64,000 bases of DNA, taken from NCBI RefSeq assembly GCF_001562115.1, contig NZ_CP013926.1, forward strand, positions 4,464,001-4,528,000, given 5' to 3'. Both the position numbers and the translations under genes were made by a program. The notes under the pieces were generated by a model that made no database searches, was not told the origin of the DNA, and saw only the letters and a program-made list of their open reading frames with translations. Positions 11,476 to 19,511 of this stretch are shown piece after piece (position 1 is the stretch's first letter; the number at the start of each line of letters is the position of its first letter). The stretch is from Alteromonas stellipolaris (GTDB taxonomy: Bacteria; Pseudomonadota; Gammaproteobacteria; Enterobacterales; Alteromonadaceae).

Positions 11476-11649
11476 ATCTCCCCCCATTCACTTCTGCTCC
11501 TCACTTTTTCTACAATATATTCCCAAGCTACTTAAAGTATTCGCTAGTAGCTGTACAGTTTTGCCGTGCGGTTTACTGCCTTCGCTTAAGCTATCAAATT
11601 TCACATAGTTCATTCTGTTTTTACGATTAGAACAATCAAGTTTTAAGGT

Positions 11650-11678
11650 TTTTCAAATGAGGAGTGCGGGCATATACT
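11650..11678 (+). promoter_or_regulatory. Putative promoter of a small RNA
   Basis: TTTTCA (11650-11655) and TATACT (11673-11678) are spaced by 17 bases. The -10 element is close to consensus, the -35 is weak (4 of 6). Transcription would start near 11684-11686, exactly at the foot of the first hairpin of the RNA described next. Confidence 0.45.
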
Positions 11679-11683
11679 GAACT

Positions 11684-11792
11684 CAGTTTCCTAGCCCTCC
11701 CTGCTATTGAAACTTTAGTTGTGTTTTATGTGTTTACCCTCATTGGAGTCCACCTCCAGTCTTTAGCCGGCGCCTTTCGCCGGCTTTTTTTT
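11684..11792 (+). ncRNA. Putative small regulatory RNA with a CCUCCCU loop
   Basis: About 109 nt between accC and a beta-barrel gene, with three hairpins. Hairpin 1 (11685-11714) has a 6-bp lower stem AGTTTC/GAAACT and a 4-bp upper stem TAGC/GCTA, presenting a 7-base loop CCTCCCT. Hairpin 2 (11744-11758) is a perfect 5-bp stem TGGAG/CTCCA with a 5-base loop. Hairpin 3 (11765-11785) is a GC-rich terminator stem followed by eight T. A promoter-like pair sits just upstream, and no sizeable reading frame is present. The C-rich loop is complementary to Shine-Dalgarno sequences and the long U tail resembles Hfq-binding RNAs. I do not recognise a named family; the function is unknown. Confidence 0.65.
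11766..11792 (+). terminator. Strong intrinsic terminator of the putative small RNA
   Basis: Stem GCCGGCG (11766-11772) pairs with CGCCGGC (11778-11784) around a 5-base loop and is followed directly by eight T (11785-11792). A textbook Rho-independent terminator, more than 300 bases from the accC stop, which already has its own stem-loop. Confidence 0.9.
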
Positions 11793-11888
11793 CAGTTTTT
11801 TCATCACAAATAGTTACCCTAGTTCCCCTTTATTTCGTATAAGCTGCTTAGGATTAATTTACATATAGATGAATTGGACGCTACTGAA

Positions 11889-12827
11889 ATGAAATGGGTT
11901 GATAACGCGGCGGTACTTGTTGTTCTCTTATTTTCCATATCCACCAATGCCTTTGGGGAACGCTTAAGCTTTTCACAAAAGCTTGATATGCAAGTTCGTT
12001 TTGACGAGCGCTCAGACCGAGATCATAGAAGCCAGTATAGAATGCGTTATTACCCTTCTCTTTCCCTCTCCTCCGACGATGCGTGGTCGTTAAACAGCTT
12101 TGTAGTCACTGGGCAGTCTTTTGCGTCAAGCCACAATACCTTTGGCAGCGACACGTCAGACTACCTTTACGCTAGGCGTTTATATTTACGCTATGAATTT
12201 TCCGATGGAAAAATGGAGGCAGGAATAATACCCACTTATAAAGGCCGCGTTTCTTCGTCAGGGCTGTCTAAAGACGGCTGGATCAAAGGCATGCGCAGTG
12301 TTTATGCCCTGCAAAAGGACAGCGAAATAGAACTGGTTATTGGCGAGCTTGATAATACCAATGCAAATAGTGCGTTTGATAGCTTCCACCAGCTCAACTA
12401 TGTTGAATTAGAATACTCAGCAAAAATGGGGCAGACCCACAGCTACGAACTAAGTGTAGAGCGTATGACTGACAGCAACTTCATTCGAGGTGAATATCGC
12501 TGGCAATACACGCCATCTCACACCTTGTTCGTTGAGTCTGTGCAACAGCTGTCATCTTCAAGTTCAAAGTTTGTTATTGGTTTAAGCGGAAAAACCAGCA
12601 TGGGTAACTATCCTTTATCCTACTTTTCTCACTACTCTTATGTGAGTGAAGGATTTGGTCCTAGGGCTGAGTTAACTGAAGATTTTTTAGGAACGGGGCA
12701 TGGCGCTTCAGCTGAAATAAGCGGTGACATTACGCTTATTGATGACACAGAGTGGTTTATTCGTGCAGATGTGGTAGACAGCGTTAGTAGGCTACTTGCG
12801 GGCATAAAGGTGTCATTTGAGCAATAA
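11889..12827 (+). CDS. Putative outer-membrane beta-barrel protein
   Basis: A 312-residue protein from the ATG at 11889 (the frame opens at a TTG five codons earlier). It has a signal peptide (hydrophobic core AAVLVVLLFSIS, cut near NAFG/E). The mature part alternates polar and aromatic or hydrophobic residues in many short stretches (such as YLYARRLYLRYEF and IRGEYRWQY) typical of outer-membrane strands, and ends in VSFEQ. It has no recognised family and may be a small porin or an uncharacterised barrel. It is a single gene directly downstream of the putative small RNA. Confidence 0.7.
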   Translation: MKWVDNAAVLVVLLFSISTNAFGERLSFSQKLDMQVRFDERSDRDHRSQYRMRYYPSLSLSSDDAWSLNSFVVTGQSFASSHNTFGSDTSDYLYARRLYLRYEFSDGKMEAGIIPTYKGRVSSSGLSKDGWIKGMRSVYALQKDSEIELVIGELDNTNANSAFDSFHQLNYVELEYSAKMGQTHSYELSVERMTDSNFIRGEYRWQYTPSHTLFVESVQQLSSSSSKFVIGLSGKTSMGNYPLSYFSHYSYVSEGFGPRAELTEDFLGTGHGASAEISGDITLIDDTEWFIRADVVDSVSRLLAGIKVSFEQ

Positions 12828-12831
12828 AAAG

Positions 12832-12852
12832 GGCCCATCAAAATGATGGGCC
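12832..12852. terminator. Stem-loop after the beta-barrel gene
   Basis: A perfect 9-bp stem (12832-12840 with 12844-12852) with a 3-base loop starts four bases past the stop codon. The T tract expected for termination is on the minus-strand side, not the plus side, so it may mainly protect the 3' end of the mRNA or stop antisense transcription. Confidence 0.5.
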
Positions 12853-13081
12853 AAACAGCAAGAACGCGTACGCACTTTGACAGTGCACTATTTAATACGT
12901 TTGTGCCACACACTTAAGTTCAGCAACATCGCATTACGTTTTTTTAATTCGCATAACCGCTTGTTAGCGCGGTCATTTACTGTAGCAGCTTACTGAAGTA
13001 TGGTAGTGTTTACTAACAGTAAGCGCTATCGATTACCGCTCATTTTTCAATATTTACCACTTAGGTAAAAAGGTTAACAAG

Positions 13082-13525
13082 GTGCCCAAACGCTACGAAG
13101 AACTAAAATCCCAACTTCCTGTTTCACGCCTGTCTATCGACGTATTGCTTGCTTTGCGTGTGCTTTACGACAAGCCCGAAAACGAAGTGAAGTTACAACA
13201 AGAAATGGCAGAGCTTTCCCACGACCCTAGCAAGCTAGAACGAGAATACCGAGCTGAATGGGAAGCCTATGTTCTGCGTGAACTGGTATTAGATTTAAAG
13301 CAGAACACCCAACGTAGTCCTGCTACTTTTATCGACTCGGTGTTAAGTCGTATTGAAAGCCTTAAAGAAAGCTGCCCTTACTATAAAGCCTATAAACGGC
13401 AAATTTCAGAAGCTAAGTCTGCGGAAGACGGCTCTACGGCGTTGTTCCCCGTTCCTTGGCGTCAGCAACTCATGATGCTGCTACTGCCAGTCACAGCCGT
13501 GAAGCCGTTGAAGCCAGCGGAATAG
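13082..13525 (+). CDS. Conserved-looking cytoplasmic protein of unknown function
   Basis: A 147-residue frame from a GTG start, with a weak AGG ribosome-binding site about 10 bases before it. The protein is charged and mostly helical in appearance, without signal peptide or membrane segment. The middle part (residues about 35-100) is rich in Glu, Arg and Leu and could form a helical bundle. No family is recognised. Its 3' end lies only four bases from the end of a convergent gene, so both frames appear tightly defined. Confidence 0.6.
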   Translation: MPKRYEELKSQLPVSRLSIDVLLALRVLYDKPENEVKLQQEMAELSHDPSKLEREYRAEWEAYVLRELVLDLKQNTQRSPATFIDSVLSRIESLKESCPYYKAYKRQISEAKSAEDGSTALFPVPWRQQLMMLLLPVTAVKPLKPAE

Positions 13526-13529
13526 TAGG

Positions 13530-13895
13530 TTACTTATTCGCACTCTTAGGTTTGTATTGAGAAGGGCAATACCCTCTTTCTACGCCAGCTGGACGTAAAA
13601 TTTTGTGTTTGGTTTTGCGTCCAGACACCCTTGCTCGCCAATTTTTAAATGTCTTATGCTTTAAATTCTGGCGCATCAGTTTGATAACCTCTTTTTCAGA
13701 CAAGCCATATAAGGTTTCGATTGCCTCAAAAGGGGTTCTATCTTCCCACGCCATTTCAATAACGCGAGATTGCTCAACCTCGGTAAGCCGCCCTTTTGTC
13801 TGACGTTCTAAGGGATAAATCTCTGTTGGATGCTCTTTTGACGGGCGCTCTTTTGGAGCACGCTCTTCTGTATGTTGCTCTTCGATATATCGCAT
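13530..13895 (-). CDS. DUF2805 / TIGR03643-like small basic protein
   Basis: A 121-residue protein. Residues about 45-115 carry the features of the TIGR03643 (DUF2805) family: VIEMAWEDRTPFEAIE, a helix-turn-helix-like segment (LSEKEVIKLMRQNLK) and FKNWRARVSGRKTKH. The function of the family is unknown; the basic helical core suggests nucleic-acid contact, which is inference. The N-terminal 40 residues are an unusual low-complexity run of Glu, Arg, Lys, Pro and Thr, longer than most members I know of; the true start could be further in. Convergent with the preceding gene. Confidence 0.8.
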   Translation of the reverse strand: MRYIEEQHTEERAPKERPSKEHPTEIYPLERQTKGRLTEVEQSRVIEMAWEDRTPFEAIETLYGLSEKEVIKLMRQNLKHKTFKNWRARVSGRKTKHKILRPAGVERGYCPSQYKPKSANK

Positions 13896-13951
13896 GCTGC
13901 TGGCTCTTGTTATTTAACACTACTTCTACGCTAATATAGAAAAAATGTTCA

Positions 13952-13985
13952 CCTTCCTTAGCCTTACTTAGCCTTACTTAACCTT
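13952..13985. repeat. Short tandem decamer repeat
   Basis: About three and a half copies of a 10-base unit close to GCCTTACTTA in tandem, just beyond the 3' end of the nuclease gene. No function is apparent; possibly a slippage-prone microsatellite. Confidence 0.7.
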
Positions 13986-13989
13986 ACAT

Positions 13990-16122
13990 TTATTTAATCT
14001 TCCCAGCAGACATCGTCAGAATGATATCAAGTAAAGCAGCGGCCGCTTTTGCGTCAGAAAGCGCGCGGTGATGCTGCTCCATTTTAATATCGAAATGCCG
14101 CGTAAGGTTTGCCAATGAATATGAAGGTAGCCCTGGGTTTACCTTTCGCATTTCTCTTACCGTACACAGCTTAGGCCGTTTGAAAGGAAGCTCTAACCGT
14201 GCAAATTCCTGTTTAATGAAGCCATAATCAAAATTAACGTTGTGCGCCACAAATACCGCCTCGTCGGTAAAGCTAGCAATACTTTCAGCGACTTCTACAA
14301 ATAATGGGGCATCAGCCACCATATCATCAGAAATACCGGTAAGACGTGTGATGGTAGCCGGAATTCTTCGCTGCGGGTTAATCAAGGTTTGATAAGTATC
14401 TACCACTTCGCCCGCAACAATTTTCACCATGCCAATTTCAGTAATTCGATTGTAGCTGTTGTTGCCGCCTGTGGTTTCAATATCAACCACCACATAGGGC
14501 TGGTTAGGATCGCGATGCCAATTTACTGTAGTAACCGCAACCTCAAACCCAGCACGTTGCAACCCCTGAATAGACACCAATTGATTGCGTCTTAACTGAT
14601 CACCCGGCGCTTTCACTTCTTCAAAGCGCAGCTTTTCATCAAACACCATAATGTCAGGGAAGCCGTCGCTTAAAGAGGCAAAATCTTCACTCATCATTCG
14701 AAGCAGGTTAACGATGGCGCTAAGCTCGCCGTGCTTGATAAGAGCATCGATAGGTTCAAGCAAGTGGCTGCTCCACATGAATAAGCTATTCACTTTGCCA
14801 TAGTGGGCTGTCGCCATTTTGTGAACGTGATGACGAAATTTCTCTTTGCCATCTAACCGTTCAAATAAAGCTTCTATACTGCTACCAAAACGCGCATAAA
14901 AGTTGTTTTGTTTAAGCGACAGTGGCCGCCTGTCAAACTCAGTGACTAACGTATCTTCTTCATATAACTGTGCCCAAAAGGTTAGCCCAAACAAGCTGCG
15001 CCATAATCGGTTTTCTGTACGCCACCCCGCAATTCCCAAGCGTTTATAGTGAGCTAAAACGCCGCGCTCTACCTGTTGATTCTGACTAACATCAATATCA
15101 ATAGTACGGCTGGCATTTCTAAGCATATCGGTCACCGCACTGGTGCGCTTTTTATGGTACTTTCTAGCGTAAAAATCTTCAGCGAACGCAAGCAATGTAT
15201 CTGATGGCGGTGAGTCGATAATAAGTTCTAGCGCTTCTTTAACGCTGTCCACATTGCCATCTTTATAGCTCTCTCTAATCCATTTTTCTTTCGCTTTGTC
15301 GCTATCGGCGCTAGACAATAAAAGAAGGGCCTGCTCTCGATACTCTCCTAATAGCTTCAACGCTAACGCATAGAGAAATTGATCGCGATAGAACATGGCC
15401 GATACGCCATCGCTGTTGGGGAAGGTTTCTTGGGCTAATGCACTTGCTTGCGAATTAGAAAGGAAGGGAAGCTTTTCCAAATGATTAGCAAAGAACCACG
15501 CCGCTTCAGCATCGGCTTTGCTGTCAAAACGGGTAATGTCTGACACCGAATCGCCCCGCGTACGCATGACGCCTAAGTCGCGCATAGAGAATTGATTTAG
15601 CCTACCTTTGGTATTGCCAAAATAAAGGAATAATAAAAATTTTAGCGGTGCATCAAACAAACACACTAAGTAGGTATGCTCATTTAGCCCTTCAGGCCAG
15701 CCATGCTGATTGATGCAGGCTTCTAAGCGCGATACAAGTACAGGTTTGGTTAATGAAGCCAAACCTTGGGTAGCGCCATATTCACTTAGCAGTTTTAGAA
15801 TAGCTTCTTTGGTGAGAACCCCTGCAATATCTTGCAATGAAGCATGCTGCAAGTCGCCAAACCAGTTAGCATCCATCAACTCATCAATTTGATACTGAGG
15901 GTTGGCTATTTCGACGTAGCTAAATTGCGACCTATCAATAACCGCATACTTGCGATTGGCCGCACGCACGATGATGCATTGCTTATCAGCATCTAACTGG
16001 TTAAAGCTTTCTATAAAATCACGCGCATTATCGCTTAACAACGCAGCATTCGCCCCTTTAAAGAACGCTAAGAATTCAAAAAAGTGGGCTAAGTAATATC
16101 GTGGTGGCAAATCTTTTCGCAT
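13990..16122 (-). CDS. FAN1-like VRR-NUC nuclease fused to a DEDDh 3'-5' exonuclease
   Basis: A 710-residue protein with two nuclease modules. A SAP-like segment lies near residues 95-135, followed by a long helical region. A VRR-NUC domain at about 460-545 has its PD-x(n)-EVK core visible (FPDIMVF near 484, EEVKAPGDQL near 502, then a Gln). This matches FAN1, a structure-specific nuclease of interstrand-crosslink repair. The C-terminal 165 residues are a DnaQ-like exonuclease with all three motifs: DIETTG near 546, HNVNFDYGFI, and HHRALSDAKAA. Both active sites look intact. Bacterial FAN1 proteins usually end at VRR-NUC, so the added proofreading-type domain is notable. It likely acts in DNA repair. 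Monocistronic. Confidence 0.88.
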   Translation of the reverse strand: MRKDLPPRYYLAHFFEFLAFFKGANAALLSDNARDFIESFNQLDADKQCIIVRAANRKYAVIDRSQFSYVEIANPQYQIDELMDANWFGDLQHASLQDIAGVLTKEAILKLLSEYGATQGLASLTKPVLVSRLEACINQHGWPEGLNEHTYLVCLFDAPLKFLLFLYFGNTKGRLNQFSMRDLGVMRTRGDSVSDITRFDSKADAEAAWFFANHLEKLPFLSNSQASALAQETFPNSDGVSAMFYRDQFLYALALKLLGEYREQALLLLSSADSDKAKEKWIRESYKDGNVDSVKEALELIIDSPPSDTLLAFAEDFYARKYHKKRTSAVTDMLRNASRTIDIDVSQNQQVERGVLAHYKRLGIAGWRTENRLWRSLFGLTFWAQLYEEDTLVTEFDRRPLSLKQNNFYARFGSSIEALFERLDGKEKFRHHVHKMATAHYGKVNSLFMWSSHLLEPIDALIKHGELSAIVNLLRMMSEDFASLSDGFPDIMVFDEKLRFEEVKAPGDQLRRNQLVSIQGLQRAGFEVAVTTVNWHRDPNQPYVVVDIETTGGNNSYNRITEIGMVKIVAGEVVDTYQTLINPQRRIPATITRLTGISDDMVADAPLFVEVAESIASFTDEAVFVAHNVNFDYGFIKQEFARLELPFKRPKLCTVREMRKVNPGLPSYSLANLTRHFDIKMEQHHRALSDAKAAAALLDIILTMSAGKIK

Positions 16123-16324
16123 TATAAAACCAAACTATTGCATACTTAATTAGTGTATATTTATACAGCCCTATTGTTCAACCTTTTCCCTTTTTATTTC
16201 ATGCGTGGGGGCACGGGCTTTTGCGTAGTGGCTTGGTAAGTCACAATGCTTAAGTTGGCAGTCAATCCAGTTTTCTACTTTACTCGTAATAACTATCACA
16301 ACTTAATTCACCTACGAGGAAATC

Positions 16325-16516
16325 ATGAGCTTAACGAGATCGATGGAATTCTCTTGCCCATATTGCATGGCAGCCAATGATGTAGAAATTGACGAGGTTA
16401 ATGACGTTGATCAGGTGCAGGTACTTGATTGCCAAGTATGTTGCCAACCTATTGAACTTGGCGTCTATCAACAAGGCGAATACTTAAATATTATTGCGGA
16501 GCAGGAAAATGCCTGA
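16325..16516 (+). CDS. CPXCG-motif cysteine-rich small protein
   Basis: A 63-residue protein with CPYC near the N-terminus and CQVCC about 27 residues later, matching the small CPXCG cysteine-rich family (Cys_rich_CPXG). The cysteine pairs probably bind zinc. The rest is acidic. The function is unknown. It has an excellent AGGA ribosome-binding site, and its last 8 bases overlap the start of the next gene, implying translational coupling. Confidence 0.88.
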   Translation: MSLTRSMEFSCPYCMAANDVEIDEVNDVDQVQVLDCQVCCQPIELGVYQQGEYLNIIAEQENA

Positions 16517-17207
16517 TAGCGGTACCCACTTTTCGTTGCAAGACATCAATGCACTGCCACAACGATATCGCGCCAACTTTATAAATAGCTTATCAGGTTT
16601 TAAATCTTCCTCTTTGCTTGGTACTACCGATGGCCGAGTCAACAACTTAGCGATTATTAGCTCAGTGGTCCATGTGGGAGCTAACCCACCATTGCTGGGC
16701 ATTATTATGCGTCCGCACACTGTACAAAGAGATTCTCTGTCTAATATTAAGCAGCAAGGTATGTTCACGTTGAATCATGTCCACACGAGCTGGACTGACA
16801 AAGCACATCAAACCTCTGCGCGGTACGATAATGGTGTGAGTGAGTTTGAAGAGGTTGGACTAACGCCCTGGTTTAGTGACACATTCAGCGCGCCTTACGT
16901 TAAAGAAAGCGCAGTAAAAATGGGGTTGAAAGTAGAACAGCATTTTACACTGTGTAATCAAACCGAAATGATTATAGGTGAAATTCAAGAGGTCTTTATT
17001 ACTGACCGAAGCAATGCCCCGAGTGCTGACTCTGAAAATACCAATCCAAAAAATGCTATCGCCGAAGATGGTTATGTTGATATTGAATCATTGCAAACCT
17101 CGTGCATTTCGGGGCTAGACACTTATCATAGTACGCATAAGATAGCCCAATATGCTTATGCTAAACCCAACGAGCCTTTAACAAAGGCGAGCATAACTAA
17201 AAAATAA
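16509..17207 (+). CDS. Flavin reductase-like FMN-binding split-barrel protein
   Basis: A 232-residue protein of the flavin reductase / FMN-binding split-barrel type. Typical segments are NNLAIISSVVHVGANPPLLGI with MRPHTVQRDSL, where FMN would bind, and FTLNHV near residue 90. Members reduce or bind flavin, but the exact substrate cannot be told here. The ATG at 16509 is chosen over a more upstream ATT because an AGGA box precedes it and it overlaps the CPXCG gene by 8 bases, forming a two-gene unit. Confidence 0.8.
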   Translation: MPDSGTHFSLQDINALPQRYRANFINSLSGFKSSSLLGTTDGRVNNLAIISSVVHVGANPPLLGIIMRPHTVQRDSLSNIKQQGMFTLNHVHTSWTDKAHQTSARYDNGVSEFEEVGLTPWFSDTFSAPYVKESAVKMGLKVEQHFTLCNQTEMIIGEIQEVFITDRSNAPSADSENTNPKNAIAEDGYVDIESLQTSCISGLDTYHSTHKIAQYAYAKPNEPLTKASITKK

Positions 17208-17228
17208 TTCATGTTTAGCAACTGGCGC

Positions 17229-17311
17229 ATAGATTAACAGTACGTATATGCCATATAACATTGATTTTGTTAGCTGTTCAGGCGTTGTTCAGGTGGCAAC
17301 AGTTAATCTAT
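17229..17311. repeat. Inverted repeat with internal direct repeat
   Basis: Perfect 10-bp arms ATAGATTAAC (17229-17238) and GTTAATCTAT (17302-17311) bracket about 63 bases that include two copies of GTTCAGG. It could be a loose RNA structure in the 3' region of the flavin reductase transcript or a regulator-binding region. No known element is recognised. Confidence 0.4.
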
Positions 17312-17378
17312 ATCAACAAATCTTTATTGCTTTGTGTTAGATCCAAACGCCACGGGTTATAGTATAATTAGAATATTC

Positions 17379-17403
17379 AAAACCTGCCTTGCGGCAGGTT
17401 TTT
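17379..17403 (+). terminator. Intrinsic terminator between the flavin reductase gene and the HiPIP gene
   Basis: A perfect 10-bp stem AAAACCTGCC / GGCAGGTTTT with a 4-base loop, ending in five T. A TATAAT lies at 17363-17368, so an RNA starting from it would begin almost inside the stem; the hairpin could then act as a 5' stabiliser of the HiPIP mRNA instead. Confidence 0.75.
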
Positions 17404-17427
17404 GCGTTTTAGGCGCTGAGTAAAAAA

Positions 17428-17447
17428 GAATCATTATCGTTATTATC
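17428..17447. promoter_or_regulatory. Fur-like site ahead of the HiPIP gene
   Basis: GAATCATTATCGTTATTATC contains two ATTATC hexamers and, in both orientations, matches the 19-bp Fur consensus at about 13 positions. It ends just before the ribosome-binding site. Iron control of an iron-sulfur protein would make sense, but the match is modest. Confidence 0.35.
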
Positions 17448-17463
17448 TCAATTGGAGAGAATT

Positions 17464-17757
17464 ATGAAGTCTGTAAACCGTCGTGACTTTCTGAAATTGT
17501 CAGGTACATCTTTGATAGGCCTAACGTTAGGAAGCGTTGCGTTACGTGCTAATGCGCAAGAACAATTACAAGCAGATGATCCAAGCGCAAAAGCATTAAA
17601 CTACACTGCGGCGTCTACTGTGGACGGTGCTAAATGTAATAACTGCATGTACATTCAAGGTGCCGACGGCGAACAACACCGCCCTTGTGCCATATTCCCT
17701 AACAAATTGGTCAACGCCAATGGTTGGTGTAGTGCGTGGGTTAAACGCCCAGGCTAA
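17464..17757 (+). CDS. High-potential iron-sulfur protein (HiPIP), Tat-exported
   Basis: A 97-residue precursor. The N-terminus has a twin-arginine signal (NRRDFLKLSG, then a hydrophobic stretch, cut near ANA). The mature part has the HiPIP pattern of four cysteines: C58 and C61 (KCNNC), C75 (RPCAIFP) and C89 (NGWCSAW), which ligate a [4Fe-4S] cluster of high redox potential. Such proteins carry electrons in the periplasm. The ATG at 17464 follows a GGAGAG box; the frame opens earlier at TTG. Single gene with its own terminator. Its redox partner is not in the neighbourhood. Confidence 0.93.
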   Translation: MKSVNRRDFLKLSGTSLIGLTLGSVALRANAQEQLQADDPSAKALNYTAASTVDGAKCNNCMYIQGADGEQHRPCAIFPNKLVNANGWCSAWVKRPG

Positions 17758-17773
17758 TAACGTGAATTATTGA

Positions 17774-17822
17774 AAAAGCCCCGGTATCGCTCATGTGTGA
17801 AGCGACACCGGGGCTTTTTTTT
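17774..17822 (+). terminator. Intrinsic terminator after the HiPIP gene
   Basis: A long GC-rich stem (AAGCCCCGGT with its complement ACCGGGGCTT, extended by an inner TCGCT/AGCGA pairing) followed by eight T. It may also serve the convergent amidase gene, since the minus strand has a T-rich tract after the stem. Confidence 0.9.
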
Positions 17823-17849
17823 GCCATTAAATTAAGCTATTTAAACTAA

Positions 17850-19511
17850 CTACAACCCTTTCACAGCCTCTAACAACTCGGGGTTATGTAAGCGGCTTGG
17901 TAATAAACCAGGCTTTATATATGCCCCATGCTTCGCTTGAAATATACTGCCAATGCGTAATACTTTTTCGTCGTCCCATTGCTTGCCAATAAAGCTGATC
18001 CCCACCGGAAGATTTTTAACCTCACCCGCTGGCACAGTAAGATGCGGATAACCTGCAATAGCCGCCAAATACCCAATACCAATGAAGCCCATTGGGGAGT
18101 GATCGCCATACACGCCATCAATCAGAAAAGCGGGGCTATTTGAAGGTGCCACGAGCACATCAACCTTATGCTCTGCCATTAAGGCATCAATACCATTCTG
18201 TCTGGCGGTTTTCCTCACTAGCGCTAGGGCTGAGGCGTATTTTTGGCTTTTGGTATCGTCGGTGTTCACGGCTTTTTCGAATATATCTTGATTAAATAGC
18301 GCGAGCTCTCGAGTGATTGCTTGATTGTAAGTGATAAGCTCCGACAAGCTGCGAACGGGAATATCAGCGGGGCTACTTTCAAGGTATTCGTTTAACGTGT
18401 AATGAAACTCGCTGAGTAACACTTGATAAGAGTCTGCCCAAAAGCTTTCAGGTTGTTTGAAATCGCTAATTTCCACCAGTTCAGCACCTGCGGCGGTTAA
18501 GCTACTTAAGGCTTTTTCATAAGTAGAAAGCACATGAGGGTTATCACCTTGACGATATCGCACAACGCCAACGCGCACGCCTTTCAAATCGGTTGCTAAC
18601 ATACTTTGCTGCGGCGCACTAAGCATATGCGTGGTTGCGTCTTTCGTTGCGCTGTCTTTGGGATCTACACCTGCCATCACTGAAGCCATTAACCATGCAT
18701 CGTTAACGTTTGCGGTCATGGGCCCTGCGGTATCTTGGGTATACGAGATGGGTACAATGTGCGTACGCGACAATAGCCCAACGGTGGGTTTAAAACCTAC
18801 AATACCGTTCATTGAAGAAGGGCAAATAATAGAACCGTTGGTTTCAGTGCCCACCGCTAAAGATGCTAAACGCAATGCCATAGCAGCACCAGAGCCAGAA
18901 GAAGACCCGCACGCACTACGAGATAACATATGCGGGTTTCGGGTTAGCCCGCCTACGGCGCTCCAACCACTAATAGAAGATTCAGACCGAAAATTAGCCC
19001 ATTCAGATAGATTAGTTTTGCCTAACACAATGGCGCCCGCAGCTTTTAGGCGAGCCACAATAGGGGCATCTCGCTTTGTATCATTATTAACAAGCGCCAT
19101 CGCGCCTGCGGTAGTGGGTAGCTCGCTGGTTTCAATATTGTCTTTCAGTAAGACAGGCAGACCAAACAGCGGCCCTTTTCGCATTCTATTTTTACGTGCC
19201 AAATCAGCCGCTTTTGCCTCTTCAATAGCATTGGGGTTAAGTGCCAAAATACTATTCACATCACCATCAAGCTTTTCGATGCGAGCAAGATAGCCCCGCA
19301 CTAGTGCCTCAGACGACAACTCACCTTCTGCGATAGCTTGTGCCTGCTCTAACGCAGATTTATCTAACCAAGACGCAATAGATGCAGAAACAGCACCTTT
19401 GTCTGAATTTTCAACTGAACTATCAACAGACACATCTTTTGTGGTCGGCTGCGATGGTGCACATGCTGTGCAAAGTAATATAGCGGCGGCGTAAAAAAGC
19501 GTAACCCTCAT
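17850..19511 (-). CDS. Exported amidase-signature-family hydrolase, putative lipoprotein
   Basis: A 553-residue protein. The chosen ATG at 19511 has a GGGGA ribosome-binding box; the frame runs on upstream to 19613 without a signal. Residues 5-17 (ending LLCTAC) look like a lipoprotein signal with C17 as the lipidated cysteine, though the -3 residue is unusual. The amidase signature domain shows the Ser-cisSer-Lys triad: the Lys in PVLLKDNI, and SACGSSSGSG with GTETNGSI. The family hydrolyses amide bonds; the substrate is unknown. It is convergent with the HiPIP gene. Confidence 0.88.
   Translation of the reverse strand: MRVTLFYAAAILLCTACAPSQPTTKDVSVDSSVENSDKGAVSASIASWLDKSALEQAQAIAEGELSSEALVRGYLARIEKLDGDVNSILALNPNAIEEAKAADLARKNRMRKGPLFGLPVLLKDNIETSELPTTAGAMALVNNDTKRDAPIVARLKAAGAIVLGKTNLSEWANFRSESSISGWSAVGGLTRNPHMLSRSACGSSSGSGAAMALRLASLAVGTETNGSIICPSSMNGIVGFKPTVGLLSRTHIVPISYTQDTAGPMTANVNDAWLMASVMAGVDPKDSATKDATTHMLSAPQQSMLATDLKGVRVGVVRYRQGDNPHVLSTYEKALSSLTAAGAELVEISDFKQPESFWADSYQVLLSEFHYTLNEYLESSPADIPVRSLSELITYNQAITRELALFNQDIFEKAVNTDDTKSQKYASALALVRKTARQNGIDALMAEHKVDVLVAPSNSPAFLIDGVYGDHSPMGFIGIGYLAAIAGYPHLTVPAGEVKNLPVGISFIGKQWDDEKVLRIGSIFQAKHGAYIKPGLLPSRLHNPELLEAVKGL

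Noticed and set aside
18631..19293. A 220-residue plus-strand frame inside the amidase gene
   Set aside because: It lies wholly within a gene with intact catalytic motifs and looks like its antisense shadow.
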